Part shown: in pieces, positions 28,453-38,460 of the stretch
Position numbering within the stretch: position 1 is the stretch's first letter
Layout: each line of letters opens with the position of its first letter
Assembly: GCF_014596745.1 (NCBI RefSeq)
Contig: NZ_JABTCF010000001.1
Coordinates: forward strand, 372,001 to 436,000
Length of the DNA: 64,000 nucleotides
Source: Maribacter aquimaris
GTDB taxonomy: Bacteria > Bacteroidota > Bacteroidia > Flavobacteriales > Flavobacteriaceae
Direction: 5' to 3'
Program-made: the position numbers and the translations under genes
The notes under the pieces: generated by a model
Told to the model about the DNA's origin: nothing
What the model saw: the letters and a program-made list of their open reading frames with translations, nothing else
Databases searched by the model: none

Positions 28453-30879
28453 ATGAACATTTCTTATAACTGGTTAAAACAGTTTCTCAAAATAGACTGG
28501 GAAGCAAAGGATACTGCTGAACTTTTAACCGATCTAGGCTTAGAGGTCGAAGGTATTTCACATTATGAAACCGTTAAGGGAGGACTTAAAGGTATTGTAG
28601 TAGGTCATGTACTTACTTGTGAACAACACCCAAATGCAGACCGCCTTAAATTGACCACTGTTGATATTGGCCTTGAAAAGCCTTTGCAAATAGTGTGTGG
28701 TGCCCCCAATGTGGCCAAAGGCCAAAACGTACCGGTAGCCACTATAGGTACTGTCCTTTACACCAAAGAAGGGGAATCCTGGAAAATAAAGAAAGGAAAA
28801 ATCCGTGGTGAAGAAAGTCACGGAATGATCTGTGCCGAAGATGAATTAGGTATTGGGGAGAGTCATGACGGAATTATGGTCTTAGATGATTCCCTAACAC
28901 CGGGAACCCCAATGGCCGAAGTTGTCGAGATAGAAAGTGATGAGGTTTTTGAGATAGGCCTCACCCCCAACAGGGCTGACGCCATGAGTCATTATGGTGT
29001 TGCAAGGGATTTGAAAGCTGGACTCAAGCAAAAAGAAGTCGAAAAAGAACTTATTACCCCTTCAACAAGTAATTTTAATATTACCGACCGTTCCTTGAAA
29101 ATGGATGTATTGGTTGAAGATAATAGCCTGGCTCCACGTTATTGCGGAGTAACCTTAAGCAATTTAATCGTACAACCCTCTCCAAATTGGTTGAAAAACC
29201 GTTTAAAAGCCATTGGTTTAAATCCAGTCAACAATATTGTCGATGCCACTAATTATGTGCTGCATGAGATGGGGCAACCCCTTCATGCCTTTGATGCCGA
29301 TCGTATTTTTGGCAAGAAAATCGTTGTGAAAACATTACCCAAGGGAACAAAATTCATGACCTTGGATGGTATTGAAAGGGAACTTCATGAAGAAGACCTG
29401 ATGATTTGTGATGGAGAAAAGCCTATGTGTATTGCCGGGGTCTTTGGTGGAATAAATACAGGGGTTACCGAAAATACCAAATCAATCTTTTTGGAAAGTG
29501 CCTATTTTGATCCCGTATCCATAAGAAAAACAGCAAAAAGACACGGGTTGAATACCGATGCTTCTTTCCGATTTGAAAGAGGTATCGATATCGAAAATGT
29601 AGAATACTGCCTCAAAAGGGCTGCGATGTTGATCAAGGAAATCGCCGGAGGGGACATTACCTCCGATATCGTTGACCTATACCCTAACAAGAAAGATAAC
29701 TATCAAGTATTTTTATCCTTTGATAAGATTGATAAGCTAATAGGTCAAAATATACCACGGGACACCATAAAATCGATCTTGGCTTCACTTGAAATAAAGG
29801 TCAAGAATGTTACCGAATCAGGAATGGGCTTGGTTATACCTTCCTATAGGGTTGATGTTCAACGTGAAGTTGATGTTATTGAGGAAATACTTAGGGTCTA
29901 TGGCTACAATAATATTGCGTTTGGCGATAAATTGAATGCATCCATTGCCCCCATTTCAAAATTCGAGGATTACAACCTGCAATATATCATTGGCGATTTA
30001 CTTGCCGCCAGGGGATTCCATGAGATAATGACCAATAGTCTTACCTCACCCGATTATGTTGATTTAATCGAAGAACTGAAACACGAGCAATCGGTAACCA
30101 TTTTAAATCCTTTGAGTACTGATTTATCAACGATGCGCCAGAGTATGTTACTGAATGGGTTAGAAACCATATCGTACAATATAAACCGGAAAAGCCGCAA
30201 CCTAAGATTCTTTGAGTTTGGAAAGACCTATCATCAATACAGCGATGGACATGTAGAGGACAAACATTTAAGTCTTTTCGTTACAGGTAACAGAAACAGT
30301 ACCGGTTGGGCCTCCCCTGCCAAACCTACCGATTTCTTCTTTTTTAAATCCGTGGTCGAGAACATTCTAAACCGATTGGGAATACTGGATCTCAATACCA
30401 AACCCTTAGAAAGCACGATATTTTCAGAGGGCTTGACATTTACCTCCAAGAAAAAGAAAGTGGTACATTTTGGGGTTGTCAATAAATCATTGATTAAGCA
30501 ATTTGATATAAAACAAGAGGTTTTATATGCTGATTTTAATTGGGACAATATTATAGAACTGGTGCCTAAATCAGAAATAAAATTCGACCCAATCCCTAAA
30601 TATCCAGAAGTAAAAAGGGATTTAGCCTTATTGCTTGATGAACGTATCGGATTCAAGGAAATACATGACATTGCTTTTCAAACGGAACGGAACCTCTTGA
30701 AGAAGGTGAATTTGTTTGATGTATATACAGGTGACAAACTCCCCCAAGGTAAAAAATCCTACGCGGTAAGTTTTACCCTGTTAGATGAAAAAAGCACGTT
30801 GACCGATAAGCAAATAGACAAAATAATGTCTAAACTGCAACAGAAGTATGCTACGGAACTTGGTGCGGAACTAAGGTAA
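28453..30879 (+). CDS. pheT: Phenylalanine--tRNA ligase beta subunit
   Basis: The 808-residue beta chain of the alpha2-beta2 enzyme. Domains in order: N-terminal B1, the EMAP-like tRNA-binding OB domain (about 40-150, GHVLTCEQHPNADRLKLTTVD), B3/B4 editing module (about 210-385), B5 (about 405-475), the catalytic-like core with VIEEILRVYGYNNI, and the C-terminal FDX-ACB anticodon-binding domain (about 715-808, PKYPEVKRDLALLLDE). Full length. pheS is not adjacent, which is common in this phylum. It ends inside the convergent fasciclin gene by 9 bases. Confidence 0.97.
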   Translation: MNISYNWLKQFLKIDWEAKDTAELLTDLGLEVEGISHYETVKGGLKGIVVGHVLTCEQHPNADRLKLTTVDIGLEKPLQIVCGAPNVAKGQNVPVATIGTVLYTKEGESWKIKKGKIRGEESHGMICAEDELGIGESHDGIMVLDDSLTPGTPMAEVVEIESDEVFEIGLTPNRADAMSHYGVARDLKAGLKQKEVEKELITPSTSNFNITDRSLKMDVLVEDNSLAPRYCGVTLSNLIVQPSPNWLKNRLKAIGLNPVNNIVDATNYVLHEMGQPLHAFDADRIFGKKIVVKTLPKGTKFMTLDGIERELHEEDLMICDGEKPMCIAGVFGGINTGVTENTKSIFLESAYFDPVSIRKTAKRHGLNTDASFRFERGIDIENVEYCLKRAAMLIKEIAGGDITSDIVDLYPNKKDNYQVFLSFDKIDKLIGQNIPRDTIKSILASLEIKVKNVTESGMGLVIPSYRVDVQREVDVIEEILRVYGYNNIAFGDKLNASIAPISKFEDYNLQYIIGDLLAARGFHEIMTNSLTSPDYVDLIEELKHEQSVTILNPLSTDLSTMRQSMLLNGLETISYNINRKSRNLRFFEFGKTYHQYSDGHVEDKHLSLFVTGNRNSTGWASPAKPTDFFFFKSVVENILNRLGILDLNTKPLESTIFSEGLTFTSKKKKVVHFGVVNKSLIKQFDIKQEVLYADFNWDNIIELVPKSEIKFDPIPKYPEVKRDLALLLDERIGFKEIHDIAFQTERNLLKKVNLFDVYTGDKLPQGKKSYAVSFTLLDEKSTLTDKQIDKIMSKLQQKYATELGAELR

Positions 30880-31446
30880 AAAGTTTACGGTCTTAGGTAA
30901 GATCACACTATCTATTTCGTGGATAATACCATTACATTGGTCTGAATCCGCAGTGATGATTTTTGCCGAGTTCCCATAGCTGTCGGTCAAGACTATGTCT
31001 ATCCCATCTATGGTAGCCGTAAGCACTTCACCTTGCACGGTCATAAAGGTCGCCTTACCTTCCCCCCTACATAATTCCTTGAGAATCTTAGAGGCCGAAA
31101 ACCTTCCCGCGATGATATGGTAACGTAAGAGTGCCTGTAAATCACTTTTGTTCCCAGTATCGGACAAATCCATACCGGTATTCGCAAAAAGCGTGTTCAA
31201 AGCCTTATCCGAGGGTGCAAAAACAGTGAATGGACCATCAAAACCAAGTATACTATGCATTCCTGCAGCCTTTAATGCTGCTATTAAGGTAGTGTGGTTT
31301 CCGGAATTGGTTGTTGTAGAAATAATCGACTCTTCAATATCCAAGGTAACAAACTTATTGTCCAAACCTATATAACTATCTTGGGCCGATGCAAAAAAAG
31401 TCAAAAAAAGAGTCAGCAAAGCCATGGGGGAGGCATAACATTTCAT
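30871..31446 (-). CDS. Fasciclin-domain secreted protein
   Basis: A 191-residue protein with a signal peptide (ending FASAQ near residue 22) and one FAS1 domain (about 45-187). FAS1 hallmarks are visible: NHTTLIAALKAAGM, GPFTVFAPSDKAL, LLRYHIIAGRF and the C-terminal CNGIIHEIDSVILP. FAS1 proteins mediate adhesion or binding at the cell surface. The last 9 bases overlap the end of pheT on the other strand. Confidence 0.92.
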   Translation of the reverse strand: MKCYASPMALLTLFLTFFASAQDSYIGLDNKFVTLDIEESIISTTTNSGNHTTLIAALKAAGMHSILGFDGPFTVFAPSDKALNTLFANTGMDLSDTGNKSDLQALLRYHIIAGRFSASKILKELCRGEGKATFMTVQGEVLTATIDGIDIVLTDSYGNSAKIITADSDQCNGIIHEIDSVILPKTVNFLP

Positions 31447-31653
31447 TTAGGTTTAATTTAGGGCGTGATAATAAATCTTCGATGAACGGTATCAAATTAC
31501 CGACAATATACAATTTATACCCATGTACAAAACTGACAATTTACATGTTTTTGATATTTAACATAATATTAACATTTGTGGTTTAACATTTCAAAATTTG
31601 AAACCAAGGCAAATTGTATTACTTTGAAACGTCTTCACGTAAAACGATATGCT

Positions 31654-32373
31654 ATGTTTCTGGAAAATACGGATTTAAAAAGAGCGCTGAACCATGCCAG
31701 GCATAAGGATAACCAAGATATCGATATTCACGAAGAGCTCGATAAAATATTCAAGGCCAGTGACGACCATGGAAATAAAATTGAAAAAAAACTTCTAAAG
31801 AATAGTTCTACAGTCGCCCATCAACTCAATTTTGACCTGTTGGAAGCAGAAAATATTTATCACATCAACCACATTAAGAAGATTTGTATTGATTATCGCC
31901 TTCGATTTCTCGACTCGAAGTATTTCAAGGGAACTATTCCCCCTGAAGCGATTTCAAAAATCAAACAGATTGAAAAAGCGCACAAAACCGAACTTTCCGG
32001 TTTCAAGATCATCGCTCCTTCGAAACTTTTTAAACTCAAGGATAAAGATGACCCCCTACTATTCGTTCCGCTGGGTAATGGCTATTATTATTTCATCCAC
32101 AAATGGGGCAATGACCTACACCCTTTGCGAAAAGTGTTGATGTGGCCGTTCAAGAACATCGTAAACCTATTGGTTACCATCATCATTTTAAGCTATTTCA
32201 CTACCCTGATCACACCTATTGGTCTTTTTACCAAAACCACTTCAGGTTATGAGTTTTGGCTGTTGTTCTTTTTTATGTTCAAATGGGCCATAGCCGTGGT
32301 ATTGTTCTACGGTTTCGCCAAAGGAAAGAATTTCAACCATGCCATTTGGAATAGCAGGTATTGCAACTCGTGA
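31654..32373 (+). CDS. Membrane protein of unknown function
   Basis: About 239 residues from the ATG at 31654 (an in-frame start at 31576 would add 26 less plausible residues). The first 160 residues are charged and helical (LKRALNHARHKDNQDIDIHEELDKIF), with a short GNGYYYFIHKWGNDLHPLRK segment before two membrane helices (about 175-195 and 205-228). A soluble cytoplasmic region with a C-terminal membrane anchor is the simplest reading. I do not recognise the family. Flanking genes give no hint. Confidence 0.6.
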   Translation: MFLENTDLKRALNHARHKDNQDIDIHEELDKIFKASDDHGNKIEKKLLKNSSTVAHQLNFDLLEAENIYHINHIKKICIDYRLRFLDSKYFKGTIPPEAISKIKQIEKAHKTELSGFKIIAPSKLFKLKDKDDPLLFVPLGNGYYYFIHKWGNDLHPLRKVLMWPFKNIVNLLVTIIILSYFTTLITPIGLFTKTTSGYEFWLLFFFMFKWAIAVVLFYGFAKGKNFNHAIWNSRYCNS

Positions 32374-32386
32374 GTAGACTTTGACC

Positions 32387-33526
32387 CTACTCGTTCTTGT
32401 AGAAAATTTGATAGGGAACCCCATCTAGATCAAGGTTGTCCAAAAATTTAGGTTCTGGTTCCAATTGGATTCTCAACAAACCTCCCTTAAGCCCATTATC
32501 GCTCTTCTGGTACCCTACGAGCATAACATGGTTCGCCTCGTCATAACTCACCATAGAGGTTTGCCCAATTTTAAATTCAAAAGTCAATTGGGTTTCCGTT
32601 AAAAAATTTTCATAATAATACAACAGTGCCTTGTTATTGGCAAAATCGTATATCGCCGGCACTCCCGATGATTCTGTTTCATCCGGTCTAATATAGAAAA
32701 GCCTCCCGGAAGCATCAAAACAATTCATTTTGGATCCAGAGAATTTTGGTGCGGTCGCTTCTTCGTAGTTCACGTATTTCACCGCCAGGGTGCTACTATT
32801 CAATACCGTATGTAATTCTTGGTATGAAATAATGATGTTTTTCTGGTTATCTTCAAAAATCCGTTTAACATTATACCCCAAACCAATCCCATGTACAACC
32901 GCTAGGGTCTGCGTATCAATTACCGATAGTTCATATTCATTCGTTATATCCCAATCCAAGGTCAACACGAACAAACGGCCATTAGTCACAACCATTTGTG
33001 ACGGTTTTTTATCCAATTCGATATCCTCCCTATTATTTGCATCATTGGCAAGATCAAGAGTCCTTATGTAGTATTTGTTTATTTTTGAGGTTTCCTCGAT
33101 ATAATAGGCTACATATAAAATATCCTCGTCAAGGGTTATGGAAGTTACTGTTAGGTTACATGCCAATAAGTCGTCAAAGACATCAACAGCGGTTGATATA
33201 TCCTCATCAAAATCGTGTATGGTCACTTGTCCATCACAATCGCTGACTTTGGTATAAAAAGCGAAGGTTGATCCGTTCTGGAAAGTAAGGTCTGGTAGCG
33301 GAACATTTGCAAACGTACTTTCCGCGCTGCTTACGTCCAATTCGGACTCATCCGCTTCAAGCATCTGAACGGATAATTGCCCATTGCTTTGCTGCAATAA
33401 GACATAATCCGCCTCATAGACTATTTGTTCTTCTTCTTTTTCTTCGGGAAGTGTGGAATCATCTGATGTGCTACAACCTATGACCACAAATGCTAATAAT
33501 GCATAAATAATGCTGTAGGTTTTCAT
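32387..33526 (-). CDS. Lipoprotein of unknown function, beta-rich
   Basis: A 379-residue lipoprotein: signal peptide with lipobox VVIGC (Cys18), then an acidic linker (STSDDSTLPEEKEEEQ). The body is made of short strands alternating with turns, as in WD40/NHL-type propellers (for example RTLDLANDANN, VVTNGRLFVLTLDWD, KMNCFDASGRLFYIRPDE). No catalytic motif or repeat consensus strong enough to name a family was seen. Probably exposed at the cell surface or in the periplasm. Confidence 0.65.
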   Translation of the reverse strand: MKTYSIIYALLAFVVIGCSTSDDSTLPEEKEEEQIVYEADYVLLQQSNGQLSVQMLEADESELDVSSAESTFANVPLPDLTFQNGSTFAFYTKVSDCDGQVTIHDFDEDISTAVDVFDDLLACNLTVTSITLDEDILYVAYYIEETSKINKYYIRTLDLANDANNREDIELDKKPSQMVVTNGRLFVLTLDWDITNEYELSVIDTQTLAVVHGIGLGYNVKRIFEDNQKNIIISYQELHTVLNSSTLAVKYVNYEEATAPKFSGSKMNCFDASGRLFYIRPDETESSGVPAIYDFANNKALLYYYENFLTETQLTFEFKIGQTSMVSYDEANHVMLVGYQKSDNGLKGGLLRIQLEPEPKFLDNLDLDGVPYQIFYKNE

Positions 33527-33552
33527 AATGTAAGATTTAAGGGCTGATAAAA

Positions 33553-35187
33553 CTATGCCGTCACATCGTACATCTTATTGCGTTGCTCCTTAATGGTCTT
33601 ATCAGACATATATTCATCAAACGTCAAATATCGGTCAATGTTGCCCTGAGGTGTCAATTCTATGATACGATCGGCAACGGTCTGTGCGAATTCATGATCA
33701 TGGGTGGTAAAGAGCACTGTTCCTTTAAAATTCTTAAGGGAATTGTTGAATGCGGTAATACTTTCCAAATCCAAATGGTTGGTGGGTTCGTCCAACATTA
33801 GCACATTGGCCCTAAGCATCATCATTCTACTCAACATACAACGCACTTTCTCCCCACCGGATAAAACCGTACATTTTTTCAAGGCCTCTTCCCCACTAAA
33901 AAGCATCTTTCCTAAAAATCCACGAATATAAACCTCTTCGCGCTCTTCCTCGGTCTTGGCCCATTGGCGCAACCAATCCACTAGATTGATATTTTCAGTA
34001 AAGAATCCTGAGTTATCGGCTGGCAAATAGGATTGGTTAGTGGTAACCCCCCATTGAAATTCCCCTTCTTCCTGCTTCCTATTCCCATTCAGAATTTCAT
34101 AAAAAGCCGTGGTGGCCCTGGAGTCCCTTGAAATGATCGCAACCTTATCGCCCTTGGCCAAATTGATATTCACCTTATCGAACAATAAATCACCATCTTC
34201 CGAAGACGCCTTTAATCTTTCAATGTTCAATATTTGGTCGCCGGCTTCACGTTCACGTTCAAAAATAAGTGCAGGGTACCTCCTACTTGAAGGTTTAATA
34301 TCCTCGATCTTTAGTTTGGAAAGCATTTTTTTACGTGAAGTAGCCTGTTTACTCTTAGCAACATTGGCACTAAAACGCATAATGAACTCTTGTAATTCCT
34401 TAGCTTTCTCCTCTGACTTTTTATTCTGTTGGGCACGTTGGCGCGCAGCCAATTGACTACTCTCATACCAGAACGTATAGTTACCTGAAAACAGGTTCAT
34501 CTTGCCAAAATCTATATCCGCAATATGCGTACACACCGCATCTAGGAAGTGACGGTCGTGGGACACAACGATAACGGTGTTTTCATAATCCGCCAAAAAG
34601 TTCTCCAACCAACCAATCGTCTCATAATCCAAATCATTGGTAGGCTCATCCATGATCAATACATCAGGGTTTCCAAAAAGGGCCTGGGCCAACAGCACCC
34701 TTACCTTAAGTTTGGAATCCACATCGGACATCAATGTATAATGCAACTCCTCATGAATACCCAAATTGGACAACAAGGCTGCTGCATCACTATCGGCGTT
34801 CCATCCGTTCATTTCTTCAAATTGGACCTGAAGTTCCCCAATTTTATCTGCCTTTTCATCGGAATAATCCGCATAAAGAGCATCTATTTCATTTTTAATG
34901 GCAAAGAGTGGTTTATTACCTATGACCACAGTCTCGAGTACCGTATTTTCGTCGTAGGTATTATGGTTTTGCTCCAATATCGACATACGTTTACCCGGTT
35001 CCAAATGTACGTGTCCCGAGGTCGGATCAATCTGTCCCGATAGTATTTTCAGAAAGGTACTTTTACCCGCCCCATTGGCTCCGATAACCCCATAACAGTT
35101 CCCTTGGGTAAACGAAACATTTACTTCATCAAACAAAACGCGTTTACCAAATTGAACAGATAAATTTGAAACTGATAACATTCTCAC
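33553..35187 (-). CDS. ABC-F family ATPase (YbiT-like)
   Basis: A 544-residue protein with two ABC ATPase domains and no membrane segment, the ABC-F arrangement (ribosome-associated translation factors). Domain 1 is intact: Walker A GANGAGKST (about residues 37-45), signature, and DEPTNDLD. The linker between domains (about 245-300, rich in Lys/Arg) is the P-site tRNA interaction motif. Domain 2 keeps LSGGEKVRCMLSRMM and LDEPTNHLD, but its Walker A position reads AIISRDSRATTAFYEIL, lacking the GxxGxGK(S/T) loop. Overall order and length match YbiT of E. coli. Confidence 0.88.
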   Translation of the reverse strand: MRMLSVSNLSVQFGKRVLFDEVNVSFTQGNCYGVIGANGAGKSTFLKILSGQIDPTSGHVHLEPGKRMSILEQNHNTYDENTVLETVVIGNKPLFAIKNEIDALYADYSDEKADKIGELQVQFEEMNGWNADSDAAALLSNLGIHEELHYTLMSDVDSKLKVRVLLAQALFGNPDVLIMDEPTNDLDYETIGWLENFLADYENTVIVVSHDRHFLDAVCTHIADIDFGKMNLFSGNYTFWYESSQLAARQRAQQNKKSEEKAKELQEFIMRFSANVAKSKQATSRKKMLSKLKIEDIKPSSRRYPALIFEREREAGDQILNIERLKASSEDGDLLFDKVNINLAKGDKVAIISRDSRATTAFYEILNGNRKQEEGEFQWGVTTNQSYLPADNSGFFTENINLVDWLRQWAKTEEEREEVYIRGFLGKMLFSGEEALKKCTVLSGGEKVRCMLSRMMMLRANVLMLDEPTNHLDLESITAFNNSLKNFKGTVLFTTHDHEFAQTVADRIIELTPQGNIDRYLTFDEYMSDKTIKEQRNKMYDVTA

Positions 35188-35257
35188 TTATTTTAAAATC
35201 CGTGCAAAAATAGACAATTTAATAGCTCTACACCAATAAACTTTTCCCTTAGGCCCT

Positions 35258-35294
35258 ATGGATATATTAACTCTATCCGATGGATATTTAACTC
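35258..35294 (+). promoter_or_regulatory. Two direct repeats upstream of the TlpA-like gene
   Basis: ATGGATATATTAACTC (35258-35273) and ATGGATATTTAACTC (35280-35294), 22 bases apart on the same strand. The second ends about 42 bases before a perfect TAnnTTTG element. The spacing of two helical turns fits an activator binding one face of the DNA. The regulator is unknown. Confidence 0.4.
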
Positions 35295-35335
35295 GCAATT
35301 AACAAGGTAACATATTCCTGTTGCTTAAATTTGTT

Positions 35336-35343
35336 GACATATC
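35336..35343 (+). promoter_or_regulatory. -7 element (TAAATTTG) of the TlpA-like gene
   Basis: Perfect TAnnTTTG match, 14 bases before the ATG at 35358. No TTG at the expected -33 position, in keeping with an activator-dependent promoter. Confidence 0.45.
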
Positions 35344-35357
35344 GTAGATATTCTTAT

Positions 35358-36743
35358 ATGAATAAAAGTTTACTTTATTTATTTCTTATCTTTTTAGCAG
35401 GCTGCAGCGATAGCGAAAAAATTTCCCCTAGAGTTTTTTTTGGTGGTGAAATTGTAAACCCTACCAGCAAATATGTTGTTCTTTATAAAGGGGATGTTGT
35501 AATCGACTCCTCAGCCTTGGACACCAACAACATGTTTTCCTTGCAATTGGATTCCATACAGGATGGTCTCTACTATTTTAAGCATGCCCCTGAATATCAA
35601 AACGTTTATCTAAAAAAAGGGGATAGTCTTTTAATACGATTGAACACGGTTGATTTTGATGAATCCCTGGTGTTTTCAGGAAAAGGTGAGGAAGTCAACA
35701 ACTTTATGATGGAGGTTTACCTGACCAAGGAACGTGAAAAAAGAATCGTCGATGATTATTACTGGTTAAACCCGACCGAATTCAGCAGGAAAATCGATTC
35801 CCTACAACACCAGAAATTAGACCTACTCAGTGATCTTAATATGGACTTTTCGTTGACCGAGAAGGAGCTTGAAATCGCCAAAGCCGACATCATATATAAT
35901 TATGCCATGTTTAAGGAACGTTATCCTTTTAAGCATAAAAGATTGGCGAAGGCTAAAAAAGTACCAAAATTAGATGATGATTACTATGCGTATCGTAAAA
36001 ACCTAACCTACAACAATGAGGATTTCACCTATCTAAGACCCTACTACGAGTTTATGGTAAACCATTTTGGTAATTTGTCCTATATGTCCTGCACCCATGG
36101 TTGTGATATTAAGGATAAGATGGCCAAAAACCACCTTCATTTCAATAAACACAAATTAAAACTTATTGATAGCCTGGTCGTTGAGAAACAATTAAAGGAC
36201 AACCTTTTTAGGAATGTGGCCGTTGATTATCTATTGAAAGTACATGATACCGAAAAGAACAATAAAATATTCATGGAAGTTTTTCGGGCATTATCCGGGG
36301 ATAACAGGCATATGGATGAAGTTAATGACCTTTATTCCGGAATTAAGAACATACAACCCCATAAAAGAATACCAAGTATAGATTTGACCGATTATAATGG
36401 CGGTCAGGTCTCTTTATCCACTATAGCCAAAGACAGAAAAACCGTATTCTATTTCTGGTCCGCATCAAACAAAAAACACTTGAACGACATTGCTAAGCGC
36501 ATCCAGTATTTAAGTCAACATGAACCCAAGTACAACTTTGTAGGTATCAATGTTCAGACCAATTTGGACGAATGGAAATCCTTGGTCAAGGTAAAAGGCT
36601 TCGACCCCAATAATCAATATCGTTCAGACAATTTTGAGAAACTCACAAAAACCCTGATCATTTATCCGATGAACAAATGCATCATTACCGATAACGAAAT
36701 GATCGTTGATGCCTTTGGGGACATTTATCATTCTTTTAAATAA
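35358..36743 (+). CDS. TlpA-like lipoprotein lacking the redox cysteines
   Basis: About 461 residues from the ATG at 35358, which directly precedes a lipoprotein signal (FLIFLAGC). Residues about 25-130 are beta-rich (DUF4369-like), the middle is helical, and the C-terminal 130 residues follow a thioredoxin fold (PSIDLTDYNGGQVSLSTIA, TVFYFWSASNKKHLNDIAKR, FVGINVQTNLDEW). Where TlpA has WCxxC, this protein has SASNKKH, so it cannot do thiol exchange at that site. This may be a binding or structural derivative. A perfect TAnnTTTG element and direct repeats precede it. Confidence 0.75.
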   Translation: MNKSLLYLFLIFLAGCSDSEKISPRVFFGGEIVNPTSKYVVLYKGDVVIDSSALDTNNMFSLQLDSIQDGLYYFKHAPEYQNVYLKKGDSLLIRLNTVDFDESLVFSGKGEEVNNFMMEVYLTKEREKRIVDDYYWLNPTEFSRKIDSLQHQKLDLLSDLNMDFSLTEKELEIAKADIIYNYAMFKERYPFKHKRLAKAKKVPKLDDDYYAYRKNLTYNNEDFTYLRPYYEFMVNHFGNLSYMSCTHGCDIKDKMAKNHLHFNKHKLKLIDSLVVEKQLKDNLFRNVAVDYLLKVHDTEKNNKIFMEVFRALSGDNRHMDEVNDLYSGIKNIQPHKRIPSIDLTDYNGGQVSLSTIAKDRKTVFYFWSASNKKHLNDIAKRIQYLSQHEPKYNFVGINVQTNLDEWKSLVKVKGFDPNNQYRSDNFEKLTKTLIIYPMNKCIITDNEMIVDAFGDIYHSFK

Positions 36744-36771
36744 AAAACCCAAAAACCATCGGCTTTTGGGT
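36744..36771 (-). terminator. Terminator of the fructose-6-phosphate aldolase-like gene
   Basis: Stem ACCCAAAA.../...TTTTGGGT with a short loop. Read on the minus strand it is followed by a run of T. The + strand side has no T tract, so it serves the leftward gene. Confidence 0.7.
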
Positions 36772-36812
36772 CTATCTATTCATAGCCTGTTTAAAAGATA
36801 AAGCCATTTCCT

Positions 36813-37466
36813 TTAGTTCCCTTTTTTATAATCTGCCAAGAATTTCTCCAAACCACTATCCGTCAAAGGATGTTTTAAGAGGCCTTCAATTGAAGAAAGA
36901 GGTCCGGTCATTACGTCTGCACCGATTTTAGCACAATCAATGACATGCATGGTATGTCTGATCGACGCAGCCAATATCTGTGTTTCAAAAGCATAGTTAT
37001 CATAAATATGACGAATTTCAGCAATCAGGTTAAGTCCGTCAGTTGAAATATCATCCAATCTTCCTATAAATGGGGATACATAGGTAGCTCCTGCTTTTGC
37101 TGCCAATAATGCCTGACCGACCGAAAACACCAAGGTGCAGTTGGTACGGATACCATTATCGGAAAAATATTTTAGAGCCTTTATACCATCTTTGATCATG
37201 GGTACTTTAACCACAATCTGTTCGTGCAGTTCGGCCAACTCCTCACCTTCTTTGACCATAGCATCAAATTCAGTTGCAATGACCTCGGCAGAAACATCGC
37301 CATCTACGATATTACAGATGTCAACATAGTGCTTTAGAATATTATTGCGTCCCGTAATGCCCTCTTTGGCCATTAATGATGGATTGGTGGTAACACCATC
37401 CAAAACCCCCAGTTCCTGGGCTTCCCTGATTTGATCTAAATTGGCTGTATCGATAAAAAATTTCAT
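36813..37466 (-). CDS. Fructose-6-phosphate aldolase / transaldolase-like (TalC/MipB family)
   Basis: A 217-residue single-domain TIM barrel of the small transaldolase family. Recognisable are [36 protein letters not shown], the Schiff-base Lys strand [38 protein letters not shown] and the C-terminal [20 protein letters not shown]. Whether it works as a transaldolase of the pentose phosphate pathway or as an aldolase is not decided by sequence alone. It is monocistronic with its own terminator. Confidence 0.92.
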   Translation of the reverse strand: MKFFIDTANLDQIREAQELGVLDGVTTNPSLMAKEGITGRNNILKHYVDICNIVDGDVSAEVIATEFDAMVKEGEELAELHEQIVVKVPMIKDGIKALKYFSDNGIRTNCTLVFSVGQALLAAKAGATYVSPFIGRLDDISTDGLNLIAEIRHIYDNYAFETQILAASIRHTMHVIDCAKIGADVMTGPLSSIEGLLKHPLTDSGLEKFLADYKKGN

Positions 37467-37521
37467 GGATTTGTTTTTAATTAATTTTCTAGGTAATGTT
37501 TTAAAAATGAATATTCCAAAA

Positions 37522-38331
37522 TTACAACTTATAATGATTCAATAACAGCTTCTCATAGGCTTTATCGGGTAAAGCCCGTTTAAGGAAAATAGAGAACTTT
37601 TGCATAAATGAACCCACCTTATAATGCACTTTGGGATTTTTGGTGTTAATAATACGATATACTTTTTCGGCCACTTGAATGGGATTATTGCCCGAAGAAA
37701 CATCATCATTGATTGATTGTAAGGTTTTTCCGTATGCCTCCTCATATGGGGAGCCTTTTAAAACGGGTGCATGATATCTTCCGCTGGCTATGTTCGTAGC
37801 AAAATCGCCAGGGGCCAAATTGGTCATTCGTATACCGAAATTCCTGGTTTCCATTCGAAGCGCCTCCGTCGTAACTTCCAAAGCACCTTTGGTAGCCGAG
37901 TAAATACCACGATAGGGTAAGCCCATATAGCCGGCAATAGAGGTTATATTGATAATGAGTCCATCCCCCTGCTTTCGCATTTGGGGCAAAACAGCCTTTA
38001 TCATATGCAACGGACCATGGAAATTTGTCTCAAAGGTTTTAAGGATCTCTTCGTGTGGGGTTTCTTCAATCGGGCCTGTTATTCCCACACCTGCATTATT
38101 GACCAATACATCCAACCGACCTTCCTTTTCTATAAGTTGGGAAACAGCCTTTGCGATTGTATTTGTATTCCTAACATCCAACTCCAAGAGATCAAAATCA
38201 CTGAAATCGGGGTATTTAGCCAGATTCCTTGTTGTTCCGTAAACTTTAAATCCTTTGGATTTCAATAAATTTCCGATGGATTTCCCTATTCCAGAAGAGC
38301 CTCCCGTTATAAGAACTATTTTTTGTTCCAT
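37522..38331 (-). CDS. SDR family oxidoreductase
   Basis: A 269-residue classical short-chain dehydrogenase/reductase: [12 protein letters not shown] nucleotide-binding loop at residues 9-20, NNAG motif, catalytic Ser in [10 protein letters not shown], and YSATKGA (Tyr-x-x-x-Lys). The preceding residues ([10 protein letters not shown]) with a basic residue suggest NADP(H). The C-terminal extension ([24 protein letters not shown]) fits SDRs acting on lipids or retinol-like substrates. Substrate unknown. Confidence 0.88.
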   Translation of the reverse strand: MEQKIVLITGGSSGIGKSIGNLLKSKGFKVYGTTRNLAKYPDFSDFDLLELDVRNTNTIAKAVSQLIEKEGRLDVLVNNAGVGITGPIEETPHEEILKTFETNFHGPLHMIKAVLPQMRKQGDGLIINITSIAGYMGLPYRGIYSATKGALEVTTEALRMETRNFGIRMTNLAPGDFATNIASGRYHAPVLKGSPYEEAYGKTLQSINDDVSSGNNPIQVAEKVYRIINTKNPKVHYKVGSFMQKFSIFLKRALPDKAYEKLLLNHYKL

Positions 38332-38460
38332 AAAAGTTATAGATTAAGATTAAAAAAAAGGTCTGGTAAAAAGCGATTTACAAAGAAGCCTAAAGTACAA
38401 TGACTATATGGTCCCAAAATCAGATACACGCTTTTTATGAAAAATGAAGGTATAAAAAAA

